A stretch of 64,000 bases of DNA from Acrasis kona (lineage: Eukaryota > Heterolobosea > Eutetramitea > Acrasida > Acrasidae): positions 35,828 to 99,827 of the forward strand of contig JAOPGA020001721.1 of NCBI GenBank assembly GCA_026419775.2, read 5' to 3'. The notes below the pieces were generated by a model. It made no database searches. It was given only the letters and a program-made list of their open reading frames with translations, and was not told the DNA's origin. The position numbers and the translations under genes were made by a program. How positions within the stretch are numbered: the first letter of the stretch is position 1; every line of letters starts with the position of its first letter. Of the stretch, positions 50,791 through 59,434 are shown one piece after another.

Positions 50791-52695
50791 ATGAAGACAA
50801 CCAAGCCATCGTCCATCACAGAAACATCAAATTCACTAACAAACAACATTGATATTGTGAGCCCCGAAGGCATCGTGAGATTACTAAGACAGAGTGATGC
50901 ACAATTATTCTCTGGATATGAACATTATGAATCATTATATGACGAACGAGTGCTTGAATCCATCTACCAACTATCCATGAGATTCTTAACTTGTATGAAT
51001 GAGTATTTAAAGGATTTGGAAACAAAAAAGAACATTCATTCACCAAGAGTGGTGTTTAGTGGATGTGGGACGAGTGGACGTGTATCATTCTTTTGTGCAC
51101 AGAATTACAACGAATGCATGGAATATCACTTTGGAAAGGGTAAAAAAATACATTGCTTTTCGCAAACAATTTCCGGATCCGAATCAGCTTTAGTAAAGCC
51201 AATTGAGAGCGCAGAAGACAATTCCACTCAGGGCATTCAAGATTTAAAACAAGTCTTTGGTGATTACAACCATACAAAAACATTCGTTGGAATTACTTGT
51301 GGGCTGTCAGCCCCATATGTGGCAGGTCAACTTGATGAATTGCTTCAACAAAAGAAGCAACATCCAGAGGACAAGACCACCATTTCACTTGTTGGTTTCA
51401 ATCCTCTAGAATGTGCACGAGTAGTTCCCATGGAAAATTGGCACAGAAATCCATCCGTTACCTTCAAGTCAGTTTCGGACGAATTATTCGCCCAGAGTCA
51501 AGTAGATGGATCGAACATTATAATCGTCAATCCTGTAGTTGGACCAGAGCCCATCACCGGCTCCACCAGAATGAAGGGAGGCAGCGCCACAAAAATTATT
51601 TTGGATGCATGCTTCTCACTTGCAGTCATGTCGAAGATTACAACCTGCACAGATCGCAAACAACTGATCGAATGGCTTTTTCACATGATCCAATCATTTG
51701 AACTTTCTTATCGCAACACGTACGACAGAACGGAACTAATTGGAGCCAAGAATGGAGGCATTTCGACAATTGTACAAAGGGCCGCAAAATCTTTACAGAG
51801 CAATGGAAGACTTTTATACATTGGTTGCAATAATTCTGGAGCGGTTGGATTCATTGATGCTAGCGAATGCTTACCTACTTATGGGACGCCATTATCACAA
51901 GTGAGAGGTTATGTGGATGGAGGATGGGATGCGCTCTACAAGGAGGAGAATTCTAAGAGAGGTCAAGAGATGAGGGAAAAGGGAAATGAATTCAAGTTTA
52001 CCTTTGAGGACTTTGAGAATGATGTAATTAAAACTTTGACTGGTAGTGATGTTGTTGTTTTTACTGTGATAGAAGGTGATCTTGAACTTGAAGAATTGAA
52101 TAAAATGTTTAAGCTCTACGGTTTGGTTCGTGAGAGAATGTGTAGTTGTTCATGGATTTATATTTCCGCATCCAGTTATTCATTGTATGATGTGAACCCA
52201 ATGTTACCCGATAATTTTAGAGAAGATATTACAAAAGTGCTCAAGGATGAAGATCTATTATTGGTTGTGAACTTGTCCTTCTCATCTGTTGTACCTGTTT
52301 TGAACGGTTATGCAGAGTATTCGTTGAAATTGATTCTAAATGTGATAAGCACTGGTGCACATGTGTTGAAGGGTATGACGTTTGGTAACAGAATGATCAA
52401 TCTTAGAGTCAGTAATGATAAATTATATAGAAGATCTATTGACATTATTCGTGACATTTCCAATGTTGATTATGATGCTGCTGAGCAGTGTTTATTGAGG
52501 AGTATATACCAAGATCAAGACATACCAACTGGAGCAGGTATTGGTCAGCATATATCTCGTGGCGCAGGTATTGACAAAGTTGTTCCGGTGGCATTGCTGT
52601 TGGCTTCCAAAGCTTGTGAAACAGTAGATGATGCTGTTCAAATATTATATCAGCAGCCGGTTGTCAGGAGTGTAATCATGAACAAGAACAAATAA
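50791..52695 (+). CDS. GCKR/MurQ-family double SIS-domain protein
   Basis: A 634-aa intronless protein. The first SIS domain (~85-300) contains the family signature GPEPITGSTRMKGGSATK at residues 251-268, shared by bacterial MurNAc-6-phosphate etherase and animal glucokinase regulatory protein. The second SIS domain (~320-560) follows (GRLLYIGCNNSGAVGFIDAS), then a helical LID-like C-terminus (DIPTGAGIGQHISRGAGIDK). Two SIS domains favour a GCKR-like sugar-phosphate-binding regulator over MurQ (one SIS, ~300 aa). The stop lies in AATAAA. Confidence 0.87.
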   Translation: MKTTKPSSITETSNSLTNNIDIVSPEGIVRLLRQSDAQLFSGYEHYESLYDERVLESIYQLSMRFLTCMNEYLKDLETKKNIHSPRVVFSGCGTSGRVSFFCAQNYNECMEYHFGKGKKIHCFSQTISGSESALVKPIESAEDNSTQGIQDLKQVFGDYNHTKTFVGITCGLSAPYVAGQLDELLQQKKQHPEDKTTISLVGFNPLECARVVPMENWHRNPSVTFKSVSDELFAQSQVDGSNIIIVNPVVGPEPITGSTRMKGGSATKIILDACFSLAVMSKITTCTDRKQLIEWLFHMIQSFELSYRNTYDRTELIGAKNGGISTIVQRAAKSLQSNGRLLYIGCNNSGAVGFIDASECLPTYGTPLSQVRGYVDGGWDALYKEENSKRGQEMREKGNEFKFTFEDFENDVIKTLTGSDVVVFTVIEGDLELEELNKMFKLYGLVRERMCSCSWIYISASSYSLYDVNPMLPDNFREDITKVLKDEDLLLVVNLSFSSVVPVLNGYAEYSLKLILNVISTGAHVLKGMTFGNRMINLRVSNDKLYRRSIDIIRDISNVDYDAAEQCLLRSIYQDQDIPTGAGIGQHISRGAGIDKVVPVALLLASKACETVDDAVQILYQQPVVRSVIMNKNK

Positions 52696-52866
52696 ACTTT
52701 CTTGTTATGAAACTTTTGTTAGACTGTGAAAATGTGACGATGTGACAAGTTTATAAAGCAAGAAGCTCCTTATAATATAATAAGAACGTAATAATAAATA
52801 CTTATATTTAGATCAAAGTATTAAAAGCTGTCAGAATTGTCTGACAATTTCACCGCAACACAACAG

Positions 52867-53214
52867 ATGAGTTCAAATATTATCAACACCACTCAAGTCT
52901 CGCAGCAGGTTTGGGGTGGTGATCAAAGCTTCTTACAATACGAGCAGTCACTTCTAGAAAATCACAATAATCTAGGTCAAAGTTTTAATCATTCTGAGTG
53001 GGTTAGAACTAATCCTGCACCAGCCGGTTATGTTCCCACTGGTTTCTTGAACCAGCAAGGACTTGGTCATTATCATCAACACTATACTTCAGGCACGAAT
53101 GCTGGCGTAGCGACCACTAAACACGGTCTTACTTCGGAAGATGAACGAAAGCCTGGGTTCTTGAGTAAGGTTAAGAACACATTACATATTGGACATTCAG
53201 ACAACCAAAAATAA
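52867..53214 (+). CDS. Small Gln/His-rich hypothetical protein
   Basis: A 115-aa protein from ATG 52867 (MSSNIINTTQ); the frame opens upstream but only at a TTG. The sequence is polar (NHNN, GHYHQHY), probably disordered, with a basic end (KPGFLSKVKNTLHIG). The stop is in AATAAA. No family recognised. A TATA-like run lies near 52770. Confidence 0.55.
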   Translation: MSSNIINTTQVSQQVWGGDQSFLQYEQSLLENHNNLGQSFNHSEWVRTNPAPAGYVPTGFLNQQGLGHYHQHYTSGTNAGVATTKHGLTSEDERKPGFLSKVKNTLHIGHSDNQK

Positions 53215-53591
53215 ATCCTGTGATTCAATTTAAACTAAAGTTTTTTATTAAATGACAGATTCATAACATCCTTGTAAAAATCAGAATCTATAAAAAAGAT
53301 TAGTAAGCGTAATAACTCTAAATTTCATTATCGTGCGCTCAGGCTTGAGGTGTATACAAACTTCATAGATCACATCCAACAACTATTGAAAAGTTAGTAG
53401 AAGAAGGAAGATAAAACATCTGTAACAACAAAGACAAGTGTTAAAAGACAAAAAAGAAGTGGACGAAGAAGACATGTGGACGGTTAGTTTTAAACAAAAT
53501 CCTTTGAAGAAAGGGTTTTTTTTCCATCAATCTCGCGAATGACTGGAAAAGACAGATCAAAGATCCGTTAAGGGGGTTTTTTTGTTTTTTT
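53215..53591. other. Intergenic stretch
   Basis: Convergent 3' ends; long A and T runs near 53515-53595 (3' end of the minus-strand gene). No other feature. Confidence 0.45.
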
Positions 53592-54839
53592 TTAAAAGTT
53601 TGAACAGACTTTTTCCTGTGCGTATGTGCCTGTGTGTTGGCGTAGTGGTTGTTGTTGTTGTTGTTGTTGTTGCTGTGTGTGGTGATGTAGCGGTTGGTGT
53701 GGGGTGTGTGGTTGTTGTTGTGTGAGTGGTAGTGGTTGGTTTGGTTGTTGTTGTAGCATGCTTCCAATTTTTTGTTGAACAACCTTCATGATTTGAATCA
53801 TTTCCAGTTCGTTCAATGTTTGCTTAAATTGGAACAATTCGTCCAGCTTGGATGTGAATTGTTCGACGACGTTGGTAGTGCGCTCTGGTTTGAGGATGAC
53901 GCTGTCAACCTTTGGTTTCTTGCGACATTCCTCGACATCGGACCTCTTCCTCTTGTTGTCCTTTTCCTTTTCTTCCTTCTTGTTGTCCTTGCTGCCCTTT
54001 CTTCTTTTGTTGGGCTTGCGGGCAAAGATCTTGACGGAGGGCGAACGAAGAACGTAGACCGGTCTGCTCAAATTTTCGTTCATGTAGAACGAGATCTGAA
54101 CGCAGAGGTCACGGCGTTCATGGTGGTAGGACACGGCAGAGTCGAATTGTAGTTTGAGGGTGCCATTGAGGGTGTCCCTTGATGCAGAGGTTGTGGAATG
54201 GGTCAATGCACACTCCACGTCACCTTTGATTGGTGAGGCGTCCTGCTTGACGATGGGCATGAACCTCTCGTTGTCTACCAAGGAGACTTTGGCCATGATG
54301 AAGGGGGTGGTGGTTGCGAAGGCGCCTGAGGCAGTCAAATGTAGCTCGTACTTTAACGAGCAGTACATGACGTCGGGAAGAAGACGGCTGGGCAGGTCAC
54401 GACGTGTTTTGATGTTAATAAAAAAAGAGGAGGTGTCCCCAACCAGTCCACAGTCACGGTACACCTCGGACCACACACGAGGTCTGCTGTCGTCTGAAAC
54501 GTGATCTTCATCGTCTTCCTGTGAACTGAAGGCTTCTTCGGATGTTACTGGTGACGAGTTGGACTGTGAATTACGATACTGTTCATAAGACAAAACAGGA
54601 ACGTTTAACTCTTCCTGGGATTCCAAAAGTTGACGGAAATAAGCATCGTCGAGGTTACTAGAGTGTAACAGGGAGTAATCACTTGAAAAAGTAATATTTT
54701 TCACGTCCTCGATGGCGAGGAAGTGATGCTCATAGTTGGGGTTCATCATACGCTTTTTTCGAAAAAACTTGATTGAAACTGGGTTGTTCGAGTGGTGAAT
54801 AATGGGATAACGGGAGACCGCAGGTCCAAATATGACCAT
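53592..54839 (-). CDS. Candidate beta-sandwich DNA-binding protein with poly-Gln tail
   Basis: A 415-aa single-exon protein. Residues ~120-270 form a beta-rich domain; YCSLKYELHLTASG through LNGTLKLQFDSAVSYHHERR and ISFYMNENLSRPVYVLRSPS end at VKIFARKPNKRRKGSK, a basic NLS-like cluster. The same order of elements occurs in the 45795-46380 protein. A lysine-rich linker and a helix (~325-350) precede a Gln-rich C-terminus (9-Gln run) and His/Pro repeats. Likely a transcription factor. No named family is claimed. Confidence 0.7.
   Translation of the reverse strand: MVIFGPAVSRYPIIHHSNNPVSIKFFRKKRMMNPNYEHHFLAIEDVKNITFSSDYSLLHSSNLDDAYFRQLLESQEELNVPVLSYEQYRNSQSNSSPVTSEEAFSSQEDDEDHVSDDSRPRVWSEVYRDCGLVGDTSSFFINIKTRRDLPSRLLPDVMYCSLKYELHLTASGAFATTTPFIMAKVSLVDNERFMPIVKQDASPIKGDVECALTHSTTSASRDTLNGTLKLQFDSAVSYHHERRDLCVQISFYMNENLSRPVYVLRSPSVKIFARKPNKRRKGSKDNKKEEKEKDNKRKRSDVEECRKKPKVDSVILKPERTTNVVEQFTSKLDELFQFKQTLNELEMIQIMKVVQQKIGSMLQQQPNQPLPLTQQQPHTPHQPLHHHTQQQQQQQQQPLRQHTGTYAQEKVCSNF
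53648..53675. repeat. GTT/CAA trinucleotide run encoding poly-Gln
   Basis: Eight to nine uninterrupted GTT units (CAA on the coding minus strand) with one GCT. Prone to length variation. Confidence 0.85.
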
Positions 54840-55253
54840 TCTTAGTCAACCCATGTGTATATTAGGAAATTTTTTTTTCAAACGAAAATTTCAATCTTCC
54901 AATCTTCCGAGATACAATCTTTGCGTACCAGAAATGTAAACAAACATGTACAGTACCTGAAATGAACTTGATAACAGTTAAATATGTTGTGGTGGAAATA
55001 GATTCAATGCCCATAAAGAGCGTGTAATAATCGTTTGAACCGTAGTTTTTCAAGAACTTCGGACGAGGGATCAAAACGTTTAAGCTTAGTGTTTAGTTTA
55101 GCTGCTAGTATTAGCTAAATTTCAAAATGTCTCAATTCAGATGTATAACTGATAATACTGAACATTCTTTAGGAGAAGTAGTTGGAAATCTTCAACCAAA
55201 TCCAATCAGTTATCAAAATGTTGTAATTGTCAACAGTTCGAACACTAGACGTC
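54840..55253. other. Divergent intergenic stretch with a possible uORF
   Basis: Promoter region of two divergent genes. A 48-codon open frame at 55127-55273 (MSQFRCITDN) overlaps the DinB start codon in another frame and could act as a uORF or be a 5' exon; listed separately in findings. The frame at 54862-55074 is unsupported. Confidence 0.4.
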
Positions 55254-55805
55254 ATGGGGGATCTTTCCCTTAAATCTCACTTCATCCGTATGGCGACATA
55301 CAATTCCTGGGCATTCAAGAAGCTTTATGATAGTTTAGAATGCGTTACTCAAGAAAAATACAAAGAAGATGCGGGACTTTACTTTAAATCAATTCATGGC
55401 ACCCTTGTCCACTTGTTCTTATCATCCAAACTGTGGTACCATCGCCTCACTGGAATTATTGAGAATGTAGAAGCATTTACACACCAAATAGAATCATACT
55501 GGACTAAAACACCCGAGGAATGGGAGGAGGCCGTTAAAGATAGACTTGTTCTACGAGATTTTTCTTTTAAAGAGTGCATTCTTTGGATTGATTATGTAAA
55601 CACATTATTACCAGAGCAGTTCGAGCAAAAGTTTACATACACTAGCACAGATGGAGAGAAAGTAGAGCGAAATAGATCGATATGCCTCGACCACATTTTT
55701 AATCATTTTACACATCATCGAGGACAAATCACTGCAGCGATTACAAAACTGTATGGAAGAGACTCCTGTCCTTGTTTGGACTTGACCATGATGGACATCA
55801 AATAA
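55254..55805 (+). CDS. DinB-like putative metal-dependent protein
   Basis: A 183-aa protein from ATG 55254 (MGDLSLKSHFIRMATYNSWAF); the longer frame begins at TTG 55227. It has the four-helix DinB/YfiT layout: MATYNSWAFKKLYDSL, FKSIHGTLVHLFLSSKLWYHR (first His), and HIFNHFTHHRGQITAAI (His pair). In bacteria such proteins bind a metal through three His and act in thiol-dependent chemistry. Family presence in a protist suggests bacterial origin. The stop is in AATAAA. Confidence 0.85.
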   Translation: MGDLSLKSHFIRMATYNSWAFKKLYDSLECVTQEKYKEDAGLYFKSIHGTLVHLFLSSKLWYHRLTGIIENVEAFTHQIESYWTKTPEEWEEAVKDRLVLRDFSFKECILWIDYVNTLLPEQFEQKFTYTSTDGEKVERNRSICLDHIFNHFTHHRGQITAAITKLYGRDSCPCLDLTMMDIK

Positions 55806-55956
55806 ACATCTACTTCAAAATTCCTTCAGTACTTTGTAAAGAAAGTCCGCAGCCCCGCCGCAACCAACTGTTGTTCTAAAAATGCGAACACAGCATGTTG
55901 TTTTTATATCTTGAAAAACTATTCTCATCCTCGGAACAAAAAACTCAAAGAAAAGC

Positions 55957-56535
55957 ATGGACAACAAACAAGATCTACATTATGACATCTTTCGAAAGTT
56001 AAAACTTGGGGAGGTAGTACCTATGAATCATGATGAATACCCTCGGTTGACGGAAGTTGTTTCTCGTACAATGAGATTGGTGACAGAAATGAACTCAAAT
56101 GCACGGGATGTGGACTATGTCCGAAAACAGGTTAGTGAAATTACAGGTAACCAACTTCATGATTCTACAACAATTTTCCCTCCCTTCTACACAAATTTCG
56201 GTCGATTTACACAATTTGGAAGAAATGTATTTATTAACCACGCATGCTCGTTTTTGGATCTTGGGGGCATTACAATTGAGGATGATGTAATGATTGGACC
56301 TAAAGTGAACTTGATAACAGAGAATCACTCTTTGAATCCTAGCGAACGCAGATCACTAATTACAAGTCCAATTGTGCTGAAGCGTAACTCGTGGATTGGT
56401 GCAGCCGCAACTATTCTACCAGGAGTGACAGTAGGAGAGAACGCAGTAGTGGCTGCGGGAGCGTTAGTGAATAGAGATGTACCACCAAATACTGTTGTAG
56501 CTGGCGTACCAGCAAAGGTTGTAAAAAATTTATGA
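55957..56535 (+). CDS. Maltose/galactoside O-acetyltransferase (LacA-type, left-handed beta-helix)
   Basis: A 192-aa intronless protein of the length of bacterial Maa/LacA. An N-terminal helical cap (residues 1-55) is followed by hexapeptide repeats (FGRFTQFGRNVFINHACSFL, VLKRNSWIGAAATILPGVTV, GENAVVAAGALVNRDVPPN). The active-site His sits in ITENHSLNPSERR. It would acetylate a sugar hydroxyl from acetyl-CoA. Bacterial-like and typical of horizontal transfer; a tree is needed to confirm. Confidence 0.9.
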   Translation: MDNKQDLHYDIFRKLKLGEVVPMNHDEYPRLTEVVSRTMRLVTEMNSNARDVDYVRKQVSEITGNQLHDSTTIFPPFYTNFGRFTQFGRNVFINHACSFLDLGGITIEDDVMIGPKVNLITENHSLNPSERRSLITSPIVLKRNSWIGAAATILPGVTVGENAVVAAGALVNRDVPPNTVVAGVPAKVVKNL

Positions 56536-57083
56536 TTGACTCTTTTGCACTGCCTGGAATTGAAAAAAATAACTTTAAGAATAAAACTAATTAAATATCT
56601 CGACGCTTGAAACCAATATAGTTGTAGGGCTCCTACTGAAACAGTTTGTTTCGAAATTCATTCGTTTTGCTCTTTCATTTTTGTTTCAACTTCCATTAGA
56701 AATCATGGTTTGAGCAGTGTAAACTGTTGAAAAGTATCGATGGTATTATTATATACGATTTCGTTTCGAGCGATCTTTGTACCAATATCGATAAGCAAAC
56801 TGAGCCTGTAGATGTGGATGATTATACTTCTTTCAGACAGCCAAACAGACCACGAAAGCGCTATTCCAGATGTGGATCGATATCTTAATGGTGTTGAAAA
56901 GAACAAATACATTCTTCATTAAAGGTTGATTATTCTCCAAACAATAGCTCCAAAATGATTCAAGATTTTTTAGGCGTGCCTATGTATGAACCAATATTCG
57001 ACATGAATCATGGTTCTGTATCATTGTACACTGAAAAAAGGATTAGAATTTTGTAATGATTTGTAAGAATTTTAGAAAGTTCC
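56536..57083. other. Intergenic stretch with unresolved coding-like exons
   Basis: The acetyltransferase AATAAA lies near 56580. From 56700 the sequence looks coding (see the next entry). Confidence 0.45.
56700..57056 (+). other. Coding-like stretch, probable unresolved small exons
   Basis: After a TTCAAC..TTAG acceptor at 56699 the frame reads KSWFEQCKLLKSIDGIIIYD, later (another frame) SQTDHESAIPDVDRYLNGVE, and after an AAAG acceptor near 56931 VDYSPNNSSKMIQDFLGVPM up to EKRIRIL and a stop at 57054-57056. The segments have protein-like composition and plausible tiny-intron borders, but I could not find a start codon or a unique splice path. They could be a small gene or 5' exons of the downstream armadillo gene. 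Confidence 0.4.
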
Positions 57084-58190
57084 ATGAGGAGACAGTACGA
57101 GTTCGTCTTTGGCGACAGTGAAAGCAACGACGAAGAAGGTTTGAATCAACGTCAAAAACGTAGCGCCAATAAAAAGATAAAACTAATGGAAAAGAAGGAT
57201 ATGTACACCTTGAACGAAGATGATCCAAAAGAAATGACTGGAGAAGAAGCCGCCAGATTGATCAAGCATAGTAAAAATAACAAGGGGGTCGAGGAGATTC
57301 TAAAAGAATTTTCTGAAAGATGGTCCGACTGTGGGCCACTACTTCACGTTGTTATAGGCCTCTTAAAGGATTTGCCGAGCAATCCATCAAGATGTATTGG
57401 AATGTGGAACGACATTGAAATTCCATACATGGTTCTCAATTGCGCAGTAAGAATGAACTCTAACTTACCAACTCAAGATCTCTTTCGTTTATCATCTGAC
57501 GCCATAAGCAGATTCGTTGGTCACGAGGAGTTAATTATATCCGCATTAGAAATACTCAAAAATATTGCTGAAGAGTCGAAAGAAATGCTCGAGCAACAAC
57601 ATACATTAAAACAGGTCGTGGTAGTGATGGACGCTTACCCAAATGTTGCCATCGTCCAATCCCTTGCCATACAACTCTTTTGTATTGCATCGCGCATCAG
57701 CGCCCCACTTCGGGACTACATTTTAAAGAATTGTTTATTCCGAGTCAAACGAGCATTTCGATTCAAAAGCGCAACCGTGTATAGCTATACCACACATTTA
57801 TACAAAAATCTATTTTCCGAATGTAGACAAGAAATGACTCAAAAAATATTTGAGCTCAAACTGGATCTTGACATTGCAAATATGCTCATCTTGGGAATAA
57901 ATCCTACTGATGTTAAAGCAGGCGCTGATGTCCTGCAAAACATTGTAAAACTATCGAGTGGCGAATCTGCCAATTTTATTCTTACAAAATTGAAACAGAA
58001 TTGTGGCGAGCCTGGATTCGCAGAGTCGGTAATGTCGTTGCTTACAGCACTCGTAAACCATCAAATGAGAGATGGTGATATACAGAGGTCGCTGTGCATA
58101 ACTACATTGATGGACTTTAAAGTGGCAAATAAAGGAACTGAAGTTGAAAAGAAGTGCATGGTGATGTTAGACAAGTATAATAAACAATAA
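57084..58190 (+). CDS. Armadillo-like helical-repeat protein
   Basis: A 368-aa single-exon protein from ATG 57084 (MRRQYEFVFGDSESNDEEG). The acidic/basic N-terminus is followed by ~300 residues of helical repeats (IPYMVLNCAVRMNSNLPTQD, ELIISALEILKNIAEESKEM, PNVAIVQSLAIQLFCIASRI). No catalytic motif is present. Probably a protein-interaction platform; no specific family recognised. The stop is in AATAAA. Upstream exons at 56700-57056 may extend it. Confidence 0.7.
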   Translation: MRRQYEFVFGDSESNDEEGLNQRQKRSANKKIKLMEKKDMYTLNEDDPKEMTGEEAARLIKHSKNNKGVEEILKEFSERWSDCGPLLHVVIGLLKDLPSNPSRCIGMWNDIEIPYMVLNCAVRMNSNLPTQDLFRLSSDAISRFVGHEELIISALEILKNIAEESKEMLEQQHTLKQVVVVMDAYPNVAIVQSLAIQLFCIASRISAPLRDYILKNCLFRVKRAFRFKSATVYSYTTHLYKNLFSECRQEMTQKIFELKLDLDIANMLILGINPTDVKAGADVLQNIVKLSSGESANFILTKLKQNCGEPGFAESVMSLLTALVNHQMRDGDIQRSLCITTLMDFKVANKGTEVEKKCMVMLDKYNKQ

Positions 58191-58439
58191 ATGTATTAGT
58201 TGCTTAGAATGGAATGTTTTTGTGCTATTGTTTTGTTCGTCCACATCCCAATACAACTGGTTAAGGTTAGAGAAGTTGTTGGTGTGGATATTTTGTGACA
58301 CAACAGTCGAAAACATCATTTCGCTCATGTCGGACATATCAAATTTGGCTATCAATTATTATTATCTTCCAAGAAAAGAAATGTTTATTCGGCTTATGCA
58401 GCACCAGTAGAAGCAAAATCACAAGTATTATCTCAAATA

Positions 58440-59123
58440 ATGGGTGCCTTAATGGGTTTATCTATGTTCATCGGTGGAGTTCTTCTACTTGTGGGTGCTG
58501 CTATTAGTTTGGCAGACTTCGGATATCATTACGTTGCAAGCGGAGTCTTGTGGATTATCGCCTTTTCTTTCTTCACCTTAGCATCAGTGTTCTCCTTTAT
58601 TGGAGGATTTGACTTGGGGAACAAGAACTCAAGAACACCATACCACTTTTTAAACATTATCGGCAGCATCGCCTTCTTCTTAGGAAGTATCCTTATGATC
58701 ATTGGTGCAGCTTTATGGTTGTCAGGTACTGACAGATTTGACACCTTCAACGCCGGTACTATTATTTGGATTATTGGCTCTTCATTGATCCTTGCCTACT
58801 TCCTCCTAAGAAACTATGGTGCCATTGTGGATGGAATTTACTTGTACCACACATACATGAACAACTTGACCAGCCGCACCAACGGAGTTACCACTTTTGA
58901 AGTTGCACCAAAGAGTTTGATCTCAAGTTTGTACTTGAACGGTATTGCAACTGTCATATATACTGTTGCATCAGTCCTATTACTGCTAGGAGCCATCGTA
59001 TGGACTAGTTTCCTAAGAACCTTCTTCAGCAGGTCCTTCCAAACTGAAGCAGGAGTATTGTGGGTCATTGCTGGATCATTATACCTAATTGCTGGACTCA
59101 TCCAAATTGCATCACGCAGATAA
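58440..59123 (+). CDS. Six-TM protein with three hairpin repeats (YrhK-like)
   Basis: A 227-aa protein from ATG 58440. Six hydrophobic helices fall into three pairs that look like one another: IIGSIAFFLGSILMIIGAAL with AGTIIWIIGSSLILAYFLL, IATVIYTVASVLLLLGAIVW with GVLWVIAGSLYLIAGLIQI, and the N-terminal pair. This spacing resembles YrhK-type two-TM modules. The reading frame stays open ~100 nt upstream (AYAAPVEAKSQVLSQI) without an ATG, so a short 5' exon is possible. The stop overlaps AATAAA. Function unknown. Confidence 0.72.
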   Translation: MGALMGLSMFIGGVLLLVGAAISLADFGYHYVASGVLWIIAFSFFTLASVFSFIGGFDLGNKNSRTPYHFLNIIGSIAFFLGSILMIIGAALWLSGTDRFDTFNAGTIIWIIGSSLILAYFLLRNYGAIVDGIYLYHTYMNNLTSRTNGVTTFEVAPKSLISSLYLNGIATVIYTVASVLLLLGAIVWTSFLRTFFSRSFQTEAGVLWVIAGSLYLIAGLIQIASRR

Positions 59124-59434
59124 ATAAACATTTTTGCATCAAACTTCTTTTTAATAATAAACGGAGTTGTACATTTACGGCATGTGTTCTGACACCTCCG
59201 TCGATTACTTGTGATGAAATACTCCACATCGTACGATACTTTGTTCTGACTCGCATGTACTTTTTTTTATTCCGACTTCTGCTGTACATAGGGAATGAAA
59301 TGATCAAGTAAAGATAGGTCAAGAGATTTTTAAGAGATTTTTGTACCTGCCACTGCAGTGTCTTACGAAGAGCACAATTCAAATTGAATTTTATTTGGAA
59401 GTGTCAAAATTGAAGTTCTTATTGGTTCAACAAA
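59124..59434. other. Intergenic stretch
   Basis: About 310 nt; promoter of the next gene. No feature seen beyond an 11-nt direct repeat (AAGAGATTTTT, 59320-59342). Confidence 0.4.

Noticed and set aside
53441-53782. His/Asn-rich minus-strand frame
   Set aside because: It is a frame-shifted shadow of the GTT/CAA repeat and the 3' end of the 53592-54839 gene.
54862-55074. A 70-aa minus-strand frame
   Set aside because: No motif, no start context, and it lies in a divergent promoter region.
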